64,000 nucleotides of DNA from Eucommia ulmoides (taxonomy: Eukaryota > Streptophyta > Magnoliopsida > Garryales > Eucommiaceae): assembly GCA_016647705.1 (NCBI GenBank), contig CM028326.1, forward strand, positions 29,027,401 to 29,091,400. The letters run 5' to 3'. Below, in pieces: positions 1 to 10,400 of the stretch. The translations under genes were made by a program, and so were the position numbers. Position 1 is the first letter of the stretch; each line of letters starts with the position of its first letter. The notes under the pieces were generated by a model. It did not search any database, was not told the DNA's origin, and worked only from the letters and a program-made list of their open reading frames with translations.

Positions 1-1985
1 CCTTTATGACCGTCCAATTTGAGTATGCACCGGGCGACCATGGATTTGGACTAAAGAGTCGCCTCGGTATTCCTGTCGGCACATCATTAACCGGTATGTA
101 AGAAACAGCAGTCCACACAAGAATCATAAATGGGACACCATAATCAGCGATTAATCCGCGAAGCCAACCTTTAAAGTACATTTAAGAGACAAAATTAACT
201 AAAGGAAGACAGTATATTTTTTCTGACACACAAAATAGGACAATCTAATAATTAGTACTAGAAAGCAAGAAAAAAAACTAAATAAAGAGATTATATGACA
301 AAAGATGATTTCATATTCTGGTATTATAAGATTTTTAACGTAAAATCGTATACCTGCTCCATATCTCCATGACCTGGCTTTACGGCTCCTCAATGCGGTA
401 AGAAGAAGGCCAAAGGAGAGGACTAGTGCAAACATTCCATTTCCGAAGCGCCAAGAAGGTAGAAGGGCAGTCTGATTACGATTTTCTCTCTGGGGTACGC
501 CAAACTCCTCAACAACTCCCTACAAGATAAAACTTGATATACTGGGAAATTTCGAGAAAAAAAAAAAAAAAAGTAGCATTGCAAGGCTGCTTAGGAGTGC
601 GCCCATTGATAGGCAGTGAAAGTTTTTCTCTAGAAGTTGTGGAAAATGAGGGGTTTTAGTGAAAATATGGAGTTCAGCAATGCTTTTCATCTGCCAAATC
701 TGGCTAGTGAAATAGTTGAATTCAACTTCATACCAACAAAACTACTAGGTAACCTACCAAATATATAATGGAGCATAAAAAATGGGTCACACACATAATA
801 TTGTGTTATCCGCTGACCATTTAAAAAAAAAAAAAGAACTTTTCTTTTCTCCTTCCAGACACTGAGCAGGAAAAAATGAGAATATTTATACGCACCCGAA
901 TTGCTTGCTGCATAAAAAGCATTGCAATTAGAAGGCCAAATAGTTCGCCAGCAAGACGTGTAAATCTATTAATAATCGAGCAGGCCCCCAGAACGGACAG
1001 CAAGAAGAGCAAAAGAGCCGTCCACACACAAACCCTAAACATAATAGTAAAAACAAGCAAATTAGTAACAGTAGATAGTAAATTTCAAGATGCGTAAGAG
1101 TGTGTTTGGGTGAGGTATTTGAAGAAAGAATTTGATTTAGAATTTGACTTAGAAATTATAGAAATCCGTTCTATAATCAAATTCCTTCTTTCAAATACCT
1201 CACCTGAACGCATTCTAAGTTTTCAGAGCTTACCATCCAGTCCAAGCCAAGAAGAGCTTCTCTCCCAAATCTTTTCGATCTTTTGCAAACTTGAACATAA
1301 ATGTGTACATCAACACCGTTGGCTCAGCAACACCTAGTATAAGTAGTGGTTGTCCACCAATTATTGAATGGATCATGCCACAAAGTGCCGTTGATGCGAG
1401 AGTCTGCACTGCAGTTAGGGCTCCATCTGTGGGAAGATAAAATTACCAAACACACCTTTGCATATCTATGATTGAAGGGTCAAAGTAGGAAATTATCAAT
1501 AATTAAAAAAACTAATTTGGTACCGGTATCTCTTTCTAATTGCTCCCCAAAAGATATAACTGGAATTGCTGAAGCAAAGAAAATATATGTCGTTGGAGCC
1601 AAGATCCTGATGAACAAATGGCACGAATGACAATGAAAAATGATTGCATGGCTCAAACGTAAGTACTTAGGTAGCGTTTTGTTTCATGGGATTGGAGCCT
1701 AGGAAATAGAATTGGAAATTAATGCATATAAAAATTCAAAAGTTTAAACGCGTGCATCTCCAATTCCAATTTAGAGACTCTAATTTCATGCAAACAAATG
1801 CTACCTTAATCCAAAAAAAAAGCAATATTTTGCTACACACTAAAATCAAGTCCAAGGAGATGTTGTCAAATAATCACAAACCTTATGCCAGCTCGGATTC
1901 CGCCAGTCCAGTCTTGCTTGTAGCACAAAAGTCTTCCTTTGAGATCATTCTTGATACCACGGAAGGGAACAAATGTTTCCTCCAT
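1..1985 (-). CDS. BOR1: Boron (borate) exporter, BOR1 type, N-terminal 284 codons, gene continues past the left edge
   Basis: BOR1-type proteins are SLC4-like plasma-membrane borate exporters that load boron into the xylem and remove excess boron. Exons in order on the minus strand are 1882-1985, 1524-1606, 1234-1426, 896-1034, 354-519 and 168-1. All five introns have GT-AG ends, and the phases (1882 to 1606: split AG|G; 1524 to 1426: G|AT; 1234 to 1034: TG|G; 896 to 519: phase 0; 354 to 168: phase 1) keep one open frame. The protein starts [18 protein letters not shown], and [36 protein letters not shown] and [12 protein letters not shown] are recognisable family blocks with hydrophobic membrane segments between them. 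The start ATG (1985-1983) sits in a good context (ccaccATGG). From memory of Arabidopsis proteins, it is nearer BOR1/2/3 than BOR4. The last visible codons are in the middle of the transport domain, and the C-terminal half with the sorting and ubiquitination sites lies outside the window. No break is seen. Confidence 0.95.
1098..1215. mobile_element. Tourist-like MITE in BOR1 intron 3
   Basis: This 118-bp palindromic element fills most of the 199-bp intron 1035-1233. Ends read GAGTGTGTTTGGGTGAGG and, in reverse complement, GAATGCGTTCAGGTGAGG; the similarity continues for about 40 bp on each side. A TAA lies directly outside both ends (1095-1097 and 1216-1218), the target duplication typical of PIF/Harbinger. 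It does not touch the splice sites. Confidence 0.75.
1670..1805. mobile_element. Tourist-like MITE in BOR1 intron 1
   Basis: A 136-bp element with imperfect terminal inverted repeats beginning GGTAGCGTTTTGTTTCATG and, from the other side, GGTAGCATTTGTTTGCATG. TTA flanks both ends (1667-1669 and 1806-1808). It sits inside the intron 1607-1881 and leaves both splice sites intact. Confidence 0.7.
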
Positions 1986-2902
1986 GGTGGAATTTGGCAA
2001 AACAAGGAGCAATTACAATTTTCTATTTTTTTCTTTCCTGTTTTTCTTTGAACGATACAAACTTGGACGCAAATTTGAAGGGACTCAAGAGGCCAGTAAC
2101 AGAAAAAAACTAGATTTTGAATAAAGAGAAGGCAAAGAATGGGCAGATAGACATGGATTACTTAATCATGATCGAAGTTAGGAGAATTTGGAAACTTCAA
2201 TGTATTGTTGTTTGTCCTAAATTATACTCGACCCCCTTTGAGGTCCATGGAAGAAAATTTCCCTGAGTAGAGAGAATTACTACATCTCAATGAAGAATGA
2301 ATTTTTATGTACTAATTAAAATAATGAAAGAATCAGTTTAGAAACCATGTGAATCAGGAGAGGCTTCACTGAAAAACTGTTAAATTCCACACTATGATAT
2401 TTAACAAAATCAATTAGCGAAATGAACCCATTGGTAAAATAGACATTCAAAACTAACGAAGAGAAAATGAAGTCTCCATCATTTGAGAGCTCAAATCAAC
2501 GATTGAATTCAACAAAGATGAGATACATGGCCTCAATTACTTCCCCATGAAATGAATTCCCACCGGTAAAGCACTCAAACCAGGCATAAACTCAACAGAA
2601 GCCTAAAGATAAGTTACATGGTTTGCATATTCAATCCAAAGACATTCAACTCAAGATACTGAGATTCAAAAACCAGGAAAATGAAATTAGCGAATACCCA
2701 TTGTTTTAAAATACTTTGGGCATCAGCAGAAGATCACAAGCACAGCCTTAAAATCTGAAGAAAACGAACCTAAATTTGAACCCAGGACAATGATTAGCGA
2801 CAAGACATGATTAAATTCCAGATTGAAACGATTCAAATCAGTTTAGAGGAAATGTGCAGTAACCAAACAGAAAGAACAACGAAATCAAATGCGCCCTTCA
2901 CC

Positions 2903-2989
2903 TTACATTATCAAAATATCAATAGACCTTCAGATTAAATAGGAGTAAAGAAGCTCAACTACGCAGACAGATTTAATTTGCAGTTACAT
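2903..2989 (-). promoter_or_regulatory. Two AUG-stop (ATGTAA) minimum ORFs in the BOR1 leader
   Basis: The minus strand reads ATGTAA at 2989-2984 and again at 2908-2903, the second directly before a usable donor (AAG|GTGAAG). A third copy at 2619-2614 would fall in the presumed leader intron. AUGUAA is the boron-responsive minimum ORF described in plant boron-transport leaders (best known for NIP5;1, also studied for other boron genes). Presence of the hexamers is seen; function is inferred. Confidence 0.45.
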
Positions 2990-3049
2990 GACCTGATAAC
3001 GGAGATATAGACTGAAAGGTAGGAATGAGTATCCAATCTACAGCAAGAA

Positions 3050-3157
3050 TCAAAGAGAACTGGAGAGAGAGAGAGTTAATGGAAGTCCTCGTGGACAAAA
3101 AACTCTGAAGCAGTGGGATTTTTCGCGTGAATGAGATAGTGTGCGGTGAGCAAGCAT
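3050..3157 (-). promoter_or_regulatory. Upstream ORF of 35 codons in the BOR1 leader
   Basis: Reading the minus strand, an ATG at 3157-3155 opens a frame that ends at TGA 3052-3050, giving a 35-residue peptide starting MLAHRTLSHSREKSH. It lies upstream of the BOR1 start and downstream of the TATA/CT-patch candidate, so it would be in the first leader exon. Upstream ORFs in BOR1 leaders are known from Arabidopsis to lower translation under high boron. Whether this peptide is conserved cannot be told here. Confidence 0.45.
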
Positions 3158-3194
3158 AAATAGCGCTGCTCGAAAGCAAACAAAAATAATTGAA

Positions 3195-3230
3195 ATGTAG
3201 AGAGAGAGAGAGAGAGTGATATATATGTAA
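3195..3230 (-). promoter_or_regulatory. Candidate BOR1 core promoter: TATA stretch and CT patch
   Basis: On the minus strand a CATATATATCA stretch (about 3228-3218) is followed by a run of CT dinucleotides (about 3216-3198) and then an A/T-rich start-like region near 3190. A TATA box followed by a pyrimidine patch is a common plant core-promoter layout. The transcription start is not proven. Confidence 0.35.
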
Positions 3231-3240
3231 TGCTCAAGTT

Positions 3241-5508
3241 GAAGTATAAATAGGTAATCTATATTAATTTAACCATTGGAGCTTTTATCAGCCGTTAGAA
3301 TTACCAAAAAGATACAGTCGAACGTGAGAGAGGGAGGAGAGCGAGATGCAACTGAAAGGTTTCTGTTGTTAACCAAGAAAGGCCATTGAAAAGACTCACA
3401 AGGGGTGAGGCACTTATTGCATTTGCACACCCCAAATTGTCCTTTTCTTATGAAGTTAATATTACAATTTTACGAGGCACAAAATTAATCAAATTCTCCT
3501 CTATCATTTAAAATATAATTTATTCTCTTTGACCATTTTTTTAATAAACCCATCCCTACCCCCACCTCAACTTGCCGGAATAACAACTCCACCCCCACCT
3601 CGCTGGAAAAAATCCACCTTCACCTTGCCGAAAAAACTCATCTTCAACGGTCCTCTCTCTCCCTCGCTGGCATGGTGTCGGATTTGTGTCGGCGGCATAC
3701 CCGACGACGGCTTTATATTCGCTGGCACAAATCCGTCGAGCAGGGATCTGTGTTCGCTACATATCCACAATCAACTCGTTGGATATTAAAATCACTTTAT
3801 ATTTTAAATCAAAAGGTAGCAATAAGCTAGAAGAGTAAAATGTCTCTTTGTACAAAGAAAGGGCAGCAAAGCTTAAGAAAACCAAAGTAAGTCCAAGAGG
3901 TTCCACAACACAAATTACACATAACACCCAAAATTGTGCGCAATCTTGTTTTACTCCCACTGCCATCCTCACCACCAGAGCTAAAGAACAAATCAATCAA
4001 CTCGCGGACAATGAATCCGATGAGCACATATCCGGCCCAAATCTCTGCTTTCCGGCACAGATGCATGCCGGATCTAGAGAGAGAGAGGGATGAGTGGGGT
4101 TTACATAGTGAGGTGGGTGGGTTTTCCGAAGCTGGTGGAGCGGGTGGGTTTTCCGGCGAGGTGGGGGGTGGGGGAGAAGAAGTATGGAGGAGGGGTGAGA
4201 ACTGACAACCTCTCACTTTTTTCTTTTTCTTTTTTTGAATGAAAGGGGTTTAAAATTTTTTTATTTTTTTAAAAAAGTAAAGGAGAAAAATATAAAAATA
4301 AATAAATAAAGAGATATTTATGTATTATAATTTTTAATTGTTTAATTATTTTTAAATAACTAAAGGTAAAATTGTCATTAAAATAAAAAGTATATATAGT
4401 AATTTTTAGCCTATAAGAAAACTAAGTAGCTTTTGACTAAAAATAATAAAACGTTGATTGGTATTTAGTAAATAACAGAAAAAAAAAATTGGTTAATGAC
4501 AAAAGACAGAAGAGATAAATGATTTATACCCATTCTCCATGTCTTTTTTTTTGTTTTTTAAAGATTTTAACAATGTAGCAAAAGTCCTAAAAATGACACT
4601 ATGTTAATAAAAAATCACAAATCAAATAAATATTTTAATTTTAATTTTATCTATTAGAATTTATAAAAACACTAATATTCCAATCAGGGTTGTGTTATCA
4701 TCCGCTGCCCCATCGCCGTCGGCTACCATGACAAGATGTCGATTTTTGGGCACTGGTTGTTAAAAATCAGGTCGTCGATCGTTGAAAATTTTTTTAGTTA
4801 TATTAATCCTAATACTTAGTAATATTTTTTATATACATTTTAGTAATATTTTTTTAATATACTTTTTAATTAGATTCAACTAATTTTTTGGTTACTCATA
4901 TGAAAAATTAGATGAATAACTAAAAATTAAATATATTAAAATATAATTAAAAATACAATTAAAATTTTTTAACTAGAAAAGTACATTAAAAAAATTGTTA
5001 CATTTAATTAAAAAAATACACTAGAAAAAATAATTAAAAATAACTAAAAAAAGAATTGGCGGTCAGTGGCCGGACTTCAACAACTGGAGGTCTGAGATTC
5101 GACAGAGGACAATGGCAAAGAGTGGCGTCAATGGTCTACAATGTAAATTTTAATTGGAAGTATAGAAAATACAAAGGAGAATTGATCATAAGATTAAAAC
5201 ACAAAATAAAATATAGTTATAGGATTAATACTCAATTTGATATTAAAATAGGATAAATTAAACGTATTACGATTGAATTTTCGATAAAATAAAAATAATC
5301 TGTTACTTCGATTTAGAAGTCAACCTTATCGCGACACGCATGCTTTCACCTTCAACCAATGACGACTAAAAATTTGTTAAATTAATCTTACATTATGCCA
5401 ACTGATTTTCTATTTAAAAAAATATATATATATATATCCCTCTCTAGTGGTGTAAGCTGTTACTTTTCATAAAAAAAAAATAGATTTTTGACCCCTAATA
5501 TTTGCACT
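3241..5508. other. AT-rich intergenic DNA
   Basis: Long A and T runs and no supported gene apart from the GC-richer island described separately. A second short GC-richer patch (about 4690-4790 and 5050-5130) has no coherent frame. Confidence 0.6.
3530..4216. other. GC-richer island with inverted CCACCTCGCCGG-type segments, possible captured fragment
   Basis: The base composition rises sharply compared with its AT-rich flanks. The left part carries CCCCCACCTCGCTGGAAAA near 3592 and the right part carries the reverse complement of CCCCCACCTCGCCGGAAAA near 4150, so the ends are partly inverted. A minus-strand frame 3827-4216 (129 codons) has a Pro-rich start and hydrophobic stretches such as WAGYVLIGFIVRELIDLFF. 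I do not recognise it. A foldback element carrying a gene piece is possible; a chance frame is equally possible. Confidence 0.25.
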
Positions 5509-6291
5509 GGGAAACTTACACAATCAATTTTGTAAATTTAGTCCTTCAACTATTACATTATTATTTGAGTGGTCCAACTATTAACAGCTCTCAATTTTTT
5601 TCCCCAAAAAAAGCATGTCGTAAGAGACCTCCTAAACTATGTCTACATTTTATACCATGTTTGATAACCACTTAAATTTTAAATGCTGATTTTTTTATTT
5701 TTTTTGTAACATAGTGCTAAATTTATTAAGTACTGAATATATTAAGTATTCAATTTTTTTATATTTTTAACTTTATAAAAATATTTTTTTAGAAATTTTT
5801 ATTTTTAAAATAATTTTCACAACTTTATTTTTCTAGAATATTTTCTCTCTACAATTTTCTCTCTCTATTCTTTCTCAATTTATAATTTTTTTTATATAAC
5901 TTTTTTTAATGAAATTTTATAGTGTTGGTTGTGATAATTAGATATTCTATAACATTAAGTGATAAGTGCTAAAAAATTAATTGAATAACATTACAATTAA
6001 AATTTTGAACAATTTTTTAAGTGATACTTATATTTAAGTGATTATTTAATGATATTATCAAATGTGGTATTAATATATTCAATTTTAAGTACTTAATTGC
6101 TTTAACAAACGGGTATTTATACTTTTTTGTCCGATTGGTGTCTTTTGGTAATGTTAACAGAGGTAAATATGTAAATATTTGGACCATTTGGACAAGAAGG
6201 TAATAATTGAGGGACCAAATTAACAAAATTGAGAGTTCAGAGACTAGAGTGTAATTGGGCCATAACTGAGAGAGCAAAGTGTAGGTTACCC
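5509..6291. mobile_element. Foldback (Mutator-like) non-autonomous element
   Basis: The left end GGGAAACTTACAC (5509-5521) is matched by the reverse complement of the right end, GGGTAACCTACAC (6279-6291). Inside, TCAATTTTGTAAATTTAGTC on the left pairs with TCAATTTTGTTAATTTGGTC from the right, and the similarity runs on for some 60 bp (about 5523-5585 against 6150-6235). The left arm lacks a stretch that the right arm has. No transposase frame is present. The long arms suggest a MULE-type MITE; the class is inferred. Confidence 0.55.
5653..6069. mobile_element. Tourist-like MITE nested in the foldback element
   Basis: Ends TACCATGTTTGATAA and, from the right, TACCACATTTGATAA, with TTA directly outside both (5650-5652 and 6070-6072). 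The 417-bp interior is AT-rich and non-coding. It lies between the two arms of the larger foldback element and so inserted after it. Confidence 0.65.
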
Positions 6292-6319
6292 TTATAAACG
6301 TGATTTTAGATTTGGGATC

Positions 6320-6321
<2 letters not shown>

Positions 6322-6361
<40 letters not shown>
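6322..6361. repeat. (GA)n microsatellite
   Basis: About twenty uninterrupted GA dinucleotides just right of the foldback element. Confidence 0.95.
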
Positions 6362-6364
<3 letters not shown>

Positions 6365-7733
6365 TAGGCTTATAAAGATAAAAGGTTTAGGGATTTCAAA
6401 GAGATAAAAAAAACAGAGGGAAAGGACAAAGAGCCGTGCTGACTTCCAAAGTGGAAAGGTACGTATGACCTAACCTTCCTTTTTCTCTACTATTGCTTCA
6501 TTGGACCTCTTGCCCCTTACTTTTCTTCAACATATTTATCTTACTCGGCACATTTCAATGCATTCGACAAAAATATTAAATTATACTTTACACGCTAAAC
6601 TTCATCATTATCTTCACTTTTTACTTCAGGTGTAACGAAATAAAATGATAATAAAATTAAAATTAAAATTAATAAAATAAAATAATTATTATTATTGATT
6701 TTAATGTGATATTAGAATGACATTAAAAAGTAAAATAATAATTTAATTAAACTTATAAATGATATAATAATTATTTAATTAAATTTCATTACAATTCAAA
6801 TATTTGATTATTATTTTGTTTTATTTTTTGGCTGATAAATAATTAAAATCTAATTCTAAATAATTGGGATTAGTTAATACCAAATTTATCTTGGTATAGG
6901 TTAATCTCATATTTTGTGAGATTAGAGATTTTTTAGTAATGAAACTGTGATTTAATCTCATGTACCAAATATAAGAATAGAATGACTATTTTTATAGCTA
7001 TTCCAATCTCTTCTCAAATCTCGTGTACCAAACGCAACGTTACATGTTCAATTCAAACACATTTTCGGTGTTCGGGATCAAAAATTTTGAAACAAAACTC
7101 GGAAGGAAAAAAAACATTTTTATTCTGATTTAGAACTTTGGTCGAAATAATGAGAACAAAATATTAATATATTTTTTTTTTCTTTGTCTTATGAAAAAAC
7201 AAAAACAAAATATGATAATCTAATCAAATGTGACTTAAGCTCATTCTTACTGTCCATTCAAATCCAAATCTCACTTATATGTGATCGCTACCTTTTAAAA
7301 GGAGTTTAAATTCGAGATTCCCTGCATAAATATCAAATACACCACTTATATTTTTATAATATCTAAAATATTTGTTATATTTTCAATTTAGTTACCTAAA
7401 ACATCCTCTATCATATTTTATTTATCATATTTTGTTGAGAAAAATACTCTTACAACATAATATTTTTATTCTTTAATTCAAATTATATGTTTTCTCCTTG
7501 TTTTTTACTTTTTATAGTTTTATTTTTTATTATTTATTTTTATTTCTTTTGATTTATTTTTATTTTATTTTTTTATATAGCATTTCTGAAAAAAAAAAAC
7601 AAAAAAACAAAAAATCGAAAAACATGATATGAAAAAGAAAAAATGAATTAAAAAGGAAAAAGCAAAAAAAAACATATTTTTGCTTTTAAGTTAAAGTATT
7701 TTAATTTTATTTCATGGTAGAATTTTAGGATCT
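6362..7733. other. AT-rich intergenic DNA with weak inverted repeats
   Basis: No gene seen. A weak inverted pair TGTAACGAAATAAAATGATAA (about 6632) and the reverse complement of TGTAATGAAATTTAATTAAA (about 6790) may be a small decayed MITE. 7560-7690 is A-rich/T-rich low-complexity sequence. Confidence 0.5.
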
Positions 7734-8241
7734 GAAGCCTTAATGTTCATGGTAGAATTTTAGTGTTTGTGTTTTCTCTATAAAAGTTTGATTCCTTGTA
7801 GAATCGTGAAGAAAACATTAAGGTTATGTGTTTGATTTATTATTGTTAAAAACTACAAATTTGCTATGAATTTAAGGAAGGAAAAACCCCCATTTTCGGA
7901 ATTTTTTGAGTGTTTTTTCTCTGCAGAAAATAAAGAAACGACGAAGGTCGCTCGACTGACCAAACAAGTCAATCGACTGATGGTGTCATAAATTCGGAAG
8001 CCTTAATGTTCATGGAAGAATTTTAGTGTTTGTGTTTTCTCTATTCAAGTTTGATTCTTTGTAGAATTGTGGAGAAAACATTAAGGTTATGTGTTGTTTG
8101 ATTTATTATTGTTAAAAACTACAAATTTGCTATGAATTTAAGGAAGGAAAACCCCCCATTTTTGGAATTTTTTTAGTTTTTTTCGCTGCAGAAAATAAAG
8201 AAACAATGAAGGTCAGTCAACTGATGGTGTCGTAAATTCGG
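7734..8241. repeat. Tandem duplication, two units of about 263 bp
   Basis: Unit 1 starts at GAAGCCTTAATGTTCATGG (7734) and unit 2 at the same words (7997). Both run through the same landmarks: GTGTTTGTGTTTTCTCTAT, the TTGTAGAATYGTGRAGAAAA stretch, ACTACAAATTTGCTATGAA, and the CGACTGATGGTGTCATAAAT end. The copies differ by scattered substitutions and small indels, so the duplication is not very recent. Confidence 0.85.
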
Positions 8242-8465
8242 TAATCGGTCATTGACCGAATCGGTCAACTGACGCTCAAGAATTGATCAACCGACCTGTA
8301 TAGAAGGAAGTCACCGATTAGGCTAAGGTCACCAGATTTAGCTACTGTCCAAATCGACCGACTGCTAAGGGACGGAGATCGATTTGGCCACTATCCAAAT
8401 CAGTCAACCGAATTCCAAAACCGGTCGACCGACATGGATGGCTCAATGTCAAAAACTTTAACCCG
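7945..8465. repeat. Cluster of GTCGACYGAC-like palindromic words, possibly LTR-derived
   Basis: Words such as GCTCGACTGAC, AATCGACTGAT, GACCGAATCGGTC, ATCAACCGACC, ATCGACCGACT and CCGGTCGACCGACAT recur at short irregular spacing. Such clusters are familiar from LTRs of some plant retrotransposons, but no LTR ends could be defined here. Confidence 0.35.
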
Positions 8466-8614
8466 TTGCACGACATTCGATCAACTAATCTTTAAGACGG
8501 TTGACTAATAAAGTCTTATATGTTAAAATAAACTAATTGAAGCAACATGTTGTCAAAGTAACATCTTTTGCATAGATTTATTTATTTTGGGATATTAAGA
8601 TGTGGATATTTATT

Positions 8615-9258
8615 ATTTAGGAAAAAATGCATTTTAAACCCTCTAGGTATTGACACATTTCTAAATGATCCTTATCCATTTGAGCATTTCATTTTAAACC
8701 CTCTAGGTTCGTTTTTATTCGGCCCTTCCATCAAAAAATCTGTCAAACATAACAGAATAAAGGGACAAATCTATCTTTTTACATATTTTTAATTTTTTAA
8801 TGATTTTTTCTTTTTCTTTTTCTTTTTCTTTTTTTTTTTTAATCTCTCGCTCAACTCTCTCCCGCTCATCTATCTCTCTCTTTCTCTTTCCTTCCTTCTT
8901 CCTCCCTCCCTCTTTCTCTCTCTCTATTTCTATTCATCCTACCTTCTTCTACTCTCTCCCTCACTTCCTCCCTCTCTCCACTGGCCAGAACAAAGGGTAG
9001 AACCACCCCCTATGAAAAACAGGGGGTGTTTCACCCCATGTTATGGGGGATAAAACACCCCCTGCTGCCACCCCCATAATAGGGGGTGGTTCACCCCCTG
9101 TTACAAGGGTAGATTTGGTTGGCGGAGAGGAAGAGGGAGAGAGGAAGAGAAAGAGAGTGTTGAGCGGGAGAGAAAGAAAGAGAGGTCAAAGAAAAAAAAG
9201 GAAAAAAAATAAAAAATATAAAATGACGATTTTGCCCTTAAAATTCTGTTAGTTTGGC
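8615..9258. mobile_element. Foldback element with CT-rich left arm and GA-rich right arm, right end cut
   Basis: The left arm (about 8735-8945) and the reverse complement of the right arm (about 9258-9110) read through the same landmarks in the same order: CAAAC.TAACAGAAT, an AAGGG(A/C)AAATC word, long T runs, CTCTCCCGCTCA, then CT-rich sequence. The outer left flank (from about 8615, TGCATTTTAAACCCTCTAGG) has no partner on the right, where copia leader repeats begin, so the right terminus seems lost. No transposase. A MULE-like or Foldback class is inferred. Confidence 0.55.
9004..9105. repeat. Cluster of G/C-run hairpins at the foldback centre
   Basis: Three short inverted repeats lie in a row: CACCCCCT (9004-9011) with AGGGGGTG (9021-9028); CACCCCAT (9032-9039) with ATGGGG (9043-9048); CCACCCCC (9068-9075) with GGGGGTGG (9082-9089). 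Further CACCCCCTG words stand at about 9055 and 9092. Each strand also has several runs of four or more G, so quadruplex formation is possible. Confidence 0.7.
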
Positions 9259-9261
9259 TAA

Positions 9262-9600
9262 ATGATAAGAATTGATGTTTGTTATTTATGCGAATAATAA
9301 CCAGCCCAAAGGAAGGTTATTATTTGACTAAATAATGAACATTAATTTGATATTTATTATTTATGCAAACCATAATAGGCCCAAAGGAAAATTATTGTTT
9401 AACTAAATAATAGACATTGATTTGATATTGATATACGTATGGTTATTATTTATGCAATTAATAGTTGGTCCAAAAGAAGGTTATTATTTGGTCAAATAAT
9501 AAACGTACTTGCGGAAAGAAATGTGTGATGATTATCAAGTTTTCATGTGAACAGTAGTCTGTCCAAAGAAAGATTTATTGTTTGACAGGATTTATTGTCA
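9262..9600 (+). repeat. Tandem repeats in the copia leader
   Basis: About four degenerate units of 70-95 bp share the words TTATTTATGC, AATAATAG, a GGCCCAAAGGAAGG-like block and TTATTATTTGACTAAATAAT. Units begin near 9270, 9349, 9419 and 9511; the last is the most altered. They stand directly before the gag region and may be part of this family's untranslated leader. Confidence 0.65.
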
Positions 9601-9837
9601 ACATTTGATTATTACATTGAGAGTACCGCTTACAAGTTGGTGTTTCTACCCAAAGGCTACACATCAATGTTGTACTGGGTATCTTGTAATGGGGCTCACC
9701 AATACAATTATTTTGTTAATGTCGTGTATATGAATATGTGTTAGTGTCTTAATTTGATATAAACTTTGATGTTGTGAGCTTATTGTTCGTCATTATTCTC
9801 TGTTTAATTATTGTTTCTGCTACTATTACTGCCAACA

Positions 9838-10400
9838 TGATTCTATTCCAGTGCTTAATGGCACGAACTTTAAGGATTGGAGAGAAAATATTTCAATTGT
9901 TCTTAGCTGCATAGACTTGGACTGTGCACTAAGAAAAAAACAACATTCACCTCTCACTAAAGAAAGTTCCCCTGAAGCTAAAAGAGACTATGAGAGGTAG
10001 GATCGTTCTAATCGCATCAGTCTTATGATGATCAAAAGCAATGTTCCAAAAACATTCAGGAGTGGTATATCCAATGAGGTAACTGCTAAGACGTTCCTTG
10101 AGGAAATAGATAAACGTTCTGTAAATAACAAAAAAGCAGAGATAAGTACGCTGTTTGCTAATCTTGTCTTGGTGAAGTACATAGAAAAAGGAAACATAAG
10201 GGAGTACATTATGGAAATGTCCAATGTCACTTTGAAACTAAATGCACTAAAGTTAGTGTTGTTTGAGGACTTGTTCGTGCATTTAGTACTCATTTCTCTT
10301 CTTGCACAATATAATCAGTTTACAGTGAGTTATAATACTCAAAATGATAATGGACTCTTAATGAGCTCATATGTTACTATGTGCAAGAAGAAGAAATAAC
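9838..10400 (+). pseudogene. Copia gag region (fossil)
   Basis: The frame beginning near LNGTNFKDWRENIS and running through NIREYIMEMSNVTLKLNAL has the look of the UBN2/retrotran_gag family of copia elements. Broken. Confidence 0.75.

Larger units (their letters stand above)
1986..3190 (-). promoter_or_regulatory. BOR1 5' leader region, probably with a leader intron
   Basis: About 1.2 kb separates the start codon from the promoter-like sequence near 3200, too long and too AT-rich for a simple leader, so a leader intron is likely. A possible donor is AAG|GTGAAG at about 2902/2901. A possible but weak acceptor is CAG|GAAAG near 2038/2037, with a poor pyrimidine tract. With this model the mature leader would be roughly 3190-2902 plus 2037-1986. 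The splice sites are inferred and transcript data are needed. No other gene is seen in this stretch on either strand. Confidence 0.5.

Noticed and set aside
2973-3179. 68-codon minus-strand frame in the BOR1 leader
   Set aside because: It does not begin with ATG but with TTG, so it would not be started normally; the real ATG-started upstream frames there are the 35-codon one and the ATGTAA elements.
3827-4216. A membrane protein gene on the minus strand
   Set aside because: Hydrophobic stretches exist, but two overlapping frames look equally plausible and no family is recognised; kept only as an island, not as a gene.
9262-9830. 5' LTR of the copia element
   Set aside because: The 446-bp 3' LTR has no matching words here; the stretch is made of tandem leader repeats.
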